DNA from: Lineus longissimus
Lineage: Eukaryota > Nemertea > Pilidiophora > Heteronemertea > Lineidae
DNA length: 64,000 nucleotides
NCBI RefSeq assembly: GCF_910592395.1
Contig: NC_088316.1
Coordinates: 18,538,001-18,602,000, forward strand
Direction: 5' to 3'
Shown here: positions 60,401 through 64,000 of the stretch, in pieces
Numbering within the stretch: the stretch's first letter is position 1
Layout of the letters: each line of letters begins with the position of its first letter
Translations under genes and position numbers: made by a program
The notes under the pieces: generated by a model
Seen by the model: only the letters and a program-made list of their open reading frames with translations
Told to the model about the DNA's origin: nothing
Databases searched by the model: none

Positions 60401-63400
60401 CCTTTTATCAGATCATAATTGAATACTTTTTCCAAGCAGATCTTTTCAGCCTGTAATAATCAGTATCATTTCCCAGTGCTTTTCCATTATGGTTACATTA
60501 CTTTACAGCTCTTAGATCAGACTCTAAACCCAGAGTTCTAGCAAAATGCAGCAAAGGCGATTAGGTCTTCTTACCTCAAATTTGTCTTCATCATTGTCAA
60601 ACCATTTGTCCCACTCAGTCTCCCAATTCAATACTGTGTTCAGCGGACAGATAACGAGGCAGGTTCGTAGCTGAAGAATGTCACCGTAGTTCAACAGTGT
60701 GTGGACAAAGGTTATCATCTAAAAACAAAGAGAAATCTATTTCAAATTGAACAAAATGCAAAATTTGGGGATCATTCAATGAATACAAGCACTAGTTCTT
60801 TCTCACGCCAATTGCGGGTGGGACCAGGGACCTTTTGGAGGCGGTGGCAATACTAGTTAACAACCGCTACTGGGTGATCTCTATAATGATCTCTGACTAG
60901 CACTGCTTACTGAGAGAGTCTTCCCCAGACCCATACAGTGGGCCAATATACATCCTGAGCCTCCACTCTTTGCGTGTTGGTCGACAGACTCAATGACACA
61001 ATCCCAAAGAAACTTGACGGCTTCCACCTGATGGGGTTTGAGCAGACGGATCAGCTTCTTGTTGACCTCAATCAACGGCTCTTCCGTCTTTTTGTCTATC
61101 TCTAGCACCAGCTTGGTCGTGATTGGACATTTGGTTGGTGAAGTGTCGTCTGTCTCCGTTTCTATCATGATGGCGTTATACTGCAAAGGAATGGTCACAA
61201 CGCAGTTAGAATAAACACACAAGATTCCTGCTGTATGAAGAACTGTCTGGTGTCCAATCAGGACCAGCCCTGGGACAGATACTGATCATTCCAGACTTCT
61301 TGGGGTCCGGCTACAAGAGTTCAAGGTATTCGTTAACAGTAACATCACAGTGATACACAAACCAACGTACCTTTGCCTGTCTCGCCTCGACCCTCTCTCG
61401 ACGCTCCCTCTCTGCCATCGCCGCGGCCTTGGTCTCATCCCCAAGTTTCTTCTCCTTCAACATCTTTCGGATCTGTTTACGACCCTTCCCAGGTGTTTCG
61501 GGATCATCCCCGCCTGACATTTCTTCAGCGCTTTCTTCCTCGCCATTCTGCAAGAACATAACTAGATGGTGAACTCGAGTATGATAGCTTCCATCTCCAA
61601 CAAGATATACTTCCCAATGACACAAAAAAAACCTCTAACATCTTTTCACAGCCCTTGAAGCTTTTCAAAGTACCAACATTTTCATGAGTCAGACAAGAAG
61701 CACACACTTAGTACTAAAACAGAGACTGATATAAACCTTTTTCTTCGTCTTCTTTTTCTTTTCCATCTTTGCCTCTTCTTCGTCCGAGTCCTCAAAGGAC
61801 GAATCCCTCATCTTCTTAATCCTTCGTCGCTTCTTTCTCTTTTTCGAGTCAGTATCATCGGAACTGGACTTATTTCCACGCTTTCGTTTCCCCTTCACCG
61901 GTTTCTTGGCAGCTTTTCGCACGACATCAGAATCGGATGCGTCACCGCTGTCGTCTGGACTAGATTCAGGAGAAGAGTCGGACTCCGACTCCTCCTTGTC
62001 TGAGCCAGACCAGTCCACCTCATCGTCGCTCCCTTTACGTCCTTTTCTGAAAAAAGATGGAGGGGATGTGTTTCTTGTAATACACAATACCACTGACAAG
62101 CAGAGGCAGTTGAAAAATCAAAGAAATGCTTCCCATTCACATACCGACTAGACTCCTTGTCACTTTTCTTGGTATTCTTTTTCTTCTGTTGAACATCTGA
62201 ATATGATTCCTCCGAATCTTCATACTTGGCTCGTTCTAATTTACTTCGCCTGTTGCTCTTTTTGGTCGTTTCAAAGTCGCTGTCACCATCATCTTTTGGA
62301 CTTTTTGACTTTTTCTTTTTGCCGTTTCCATTCTTTTTTGCCTTCTCTGAAAAAAATCCGATGTTTTTTGAGGATTCATGATGCTGTTGGTTGTCAAGAA
62401 TATTTCTTACTCACAAACGAGTACAACTGGAAGCTTGAATCCATTATTGTAAGGTCTGGAAGAATAACACTAACTTTAACTGATGATCTCAGGTTACAGG
62501 AAGAAAATGCTTGTTCACGGGCGCTTAGAGTTGCTGTTGGAATCTCTCACTCACTTTGATTGCTTTGATCATCATCGCTCTCCTCTTCCGTATCTTCAGA
62601 GTCCGAGTCATCTTCTGCTGCCTCAGCCAACAGTTGCTTACGCGCAGCCTCATTCTCATCCTCATCAAGGTCAATGTCGATATCGCCGTTCATCATCGGC
62701 TGCGAGGACTGGAAGAAACAAAATCATCAAATTCAGCCAATATCAAAAGAAACAAAGTTGAAATGATCATAAAACCCTCATCTAGATTTAATTTGCGTTG
62801 ACCACTTCTACCCATAAGCCTTGATAACAATAAAGCGCTACTAAACTTACTGCTTCCACAAGCTACTGAACCCAAATGAAAAGACTTTACAACACAATAC
62901 ATACTGGCTCTGCATCCATTTCAGATTCCTCGTCTTCCTCGATTTCAGATTCAGAGCTCGAAGTGGCATCATCATCTTTGTCAGTTTTCTTGTCTTTCTT
63001 CTTCCCGGCAAGAGGCTTTTTGTCTACAAGTAAAGAAACTGAAAATCAGGAAACTACTAAAGATCAATGTCCGAAAAGATGCCCTATCACTGATGTCATA
63101 AGGCTTATACATACTTTACCTGAAAATCAAGGTGTAAATCAAACAACACGAATCTAACACTGCTAAAAACAGAAAAATACATTCGAAAATTCAATATCTA
63201 TGTGATGTACTGAAACCTGATGAAGACCTTTTTTTACATGTATTTCAAATGCATCACCGCAAACTGTTTTCACGCAAAAAGAACCCCAACATAAATAACC
63301 TTTCTTTTTCTCTGTCTTTTTCTCATTGTCATCAGCATCCGCGGACTCGTCATCAGAAATTGGTGACTTTTTCTTTCGTCGTGTTTTGTGAGGTTTTTTT

Positions 63401-63913
63401 GACAGCTGGTCAATTTCTTTCTCCAAATCAGAATCGAAATTTGAAGAGTCTGATTCGTGTTTTAGTTTCTCAGTCTTGGGTGCCTTGGTACTAGATTTTT
63501 TCTCTCCCACAAATCTCCCCCTCGACCTTCTGGTCGTTTTCTTTTCATCTTCAGTCGAAGACTTGTACTGAGAATGCTGCCCTGAAATAGAAATAGCAAA
63601 ATGAAGATAATGCAATTCTACACATTTCTACCTGGTGAATTATAACTTGGGGGGGGGGAACTTTATACTTCCAATGTCTAGAATGCATTCCAACATATGA
63701 TTATAACAGTGAATGTTGATTATTAGTATCTTATGACGAATCTGCACCTGTTCGCGTAAGGTGTCACTGATCACATTTTGTGGAGATACAGGTAAGCGTC
63801 TTAAATTGGCTGACTGGCAGGTACAAAGAACAATATCTCATTATCAGTACCTTTCTTTTTTTGAGTTACCTTCTTTTTCTTTGGTGATTTATGCGTCGAT
63901 TCAGAATCAGAAT
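54448..63913 (-). CDS. ATRX: ATRX SNF2-family chromatin remodeller, C-terminal part (22 exons); 5' end beyond the window
   Basis: Exons: 63913-63870, 63581-63300, 63023-62905, 62708-62555, 62346-62145, 62046-61737, 61547-61371, 61180-60911, 60718-60575, 60333-60156, 59917-59780, 59576-59164, 58916-58789, 58526-58432, 58176-57999, 57810-57732, 57524-57409, 57244-57067, 56843-56664, 55630-55453, 55161-54878, 54612-54448; about 1,337 residues. The first eight encode serine/acidic and lysine-rich linker, then [13 protein letters not shown] with the ATP-binding [27 protein letters not shown] (motif II) and LTGTPLQNN follow; helicase C has [23 protein letters not shown] and [20 protein letters not shown], then the ATRX-typical [31 protein letters not shown]. 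The C terminus is glutamine-rich with a GM repeat. ATRX uses ATP to place histone H3.3 with DAXX in heterochromatin. The N-terminal ADD domain is not in the window. The phase at the first visible junction fits only if exon 63581 starts five bases later, at CAT. Confidence 0.96.
54671..54843. mobile_element. MITE with TTA target-site duplication (Harbinger-like)
   Basis: The element begins GGCTGACGTTACACAGGCCT and ends with the matching inverse AGGCCTATGTAACGTCAGCC. The inverted repeats extend about 55 bases each, through CATTCGTTCACTTCC and GACATGTCACGTTCC. TTA stands directly outside each end (54668-54670 and 54844-54846), a three-base duplication of the TWA type used by PIF/Harbinger elements. 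It lies in the last ATRX intron and does not code. Confidence 0.88.
55681..56544. repeat. 73-bp minisatellite, 12 copies
   Basis: A 73-base unit beginning GTTCAGGCAGCTCTGTAACT is repeated head to tail, with starts every 73 bases from 55,681 to 56,484. Copies differ at a few positions (for example TTCTGG or TTCTTG, TTAAAAGGG or TCAAAAGGG); the last has a short insertion (CTCTGACATAACTT). It fills most of the ATRX intron between exons 56843-56664 and 55630-55453. Confidence 0.95.
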
Positions 63914-64000
63914 CTGCAAATGAATATCAAAACGGTCACCAAGGATCTCATTCAAAGTGACAACACAGATTTCAGCTGAGAGGCGAGATCAGCCCTTTCT

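Overview
This window is nuclear DNA from an intron-rich animal, most likely a marine invertebrate bilaterian. Nearly every recognisable gene is split into short exons (about 45 to 620 bases) with GT..AG introns. The encoded families are metazoan (mesh/SUSD2-type junction protein, BARX homeodomain, ATRX, class A GPCR, sushi and LDL-receptor-A modules). Introns carry tRNA-derived SINE-like pieces, MITEs and a foldback transposon. The phylum cannot be settled from this sequence; the foldback element resembles the TU class described in sea urchins, but that alone is weak evidence.

Layout, left to right. (1) Minus strand, 14,951 to 1,009: a complete 19-exon mesh-like gene (signal peptide, NIDO, IPT/TIG-like, AMOP, VWD, sushi, one membrane span, cytoplasmic tail), with a foldback transposon in intron 5. 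(2) Plus strand, 17,438 to 24,013: a complete 16-exon MATE/SLC47-type exporter with a TATA box, divergent from the mesh-like gene. (3) Minus strand, 26,404 to 25,469: a single-exon coiled-coil ORF of unknown function. (4) Minus strand, 28,336 to 26,727: a two-exon Gal3st-type sulfotransferase. (5) Minus strand, 36,074 to about 30,336: a seven-exon secreted phospholipase of the sphingomyelinase D/SicTox-like family, with a complete three-exon rhodopsin-class GPCR (plus strand, 33,654 to 35,146) inside its first intron. (6) Plus strand, 42,049 to 43,745: a three-exon BARX homeobox gene with about 6 kb of gene-poor upstream DNA. (7) Plus strand, 45,416 to 51,780: a five-exon secreted sushi-LDLa-sushi protein, whose first intron holds a complete five-exon gene on the other strand (49,256 to 45,777) for a secreted protein of no family I recognise. 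(8) Minus strand, from the right edge to 54,448: the 3' part (22 exons) of ATRX; its 5' part lies beyond the window.

All exon models were built by eye. Splice phase is consistent across every junction of the mesh-like, MATE, sulfotransferase, phospholipase, GPCR, BARX, sushi and unknown secreted genes, and across all but the first visible junction of ATRX. The genes do not form one pathway. The noteworthy architecture is the two opposite-strand nested genes, both inside the first intron directly after a signal-peptide exon. The most novel gene is the nested secreted protein of 412 residues. Beyond genes, the window is rich in inverted repeats: one large foldback element, two MITEs with candidate target-site duplications, and several short near-perfect hairpins.
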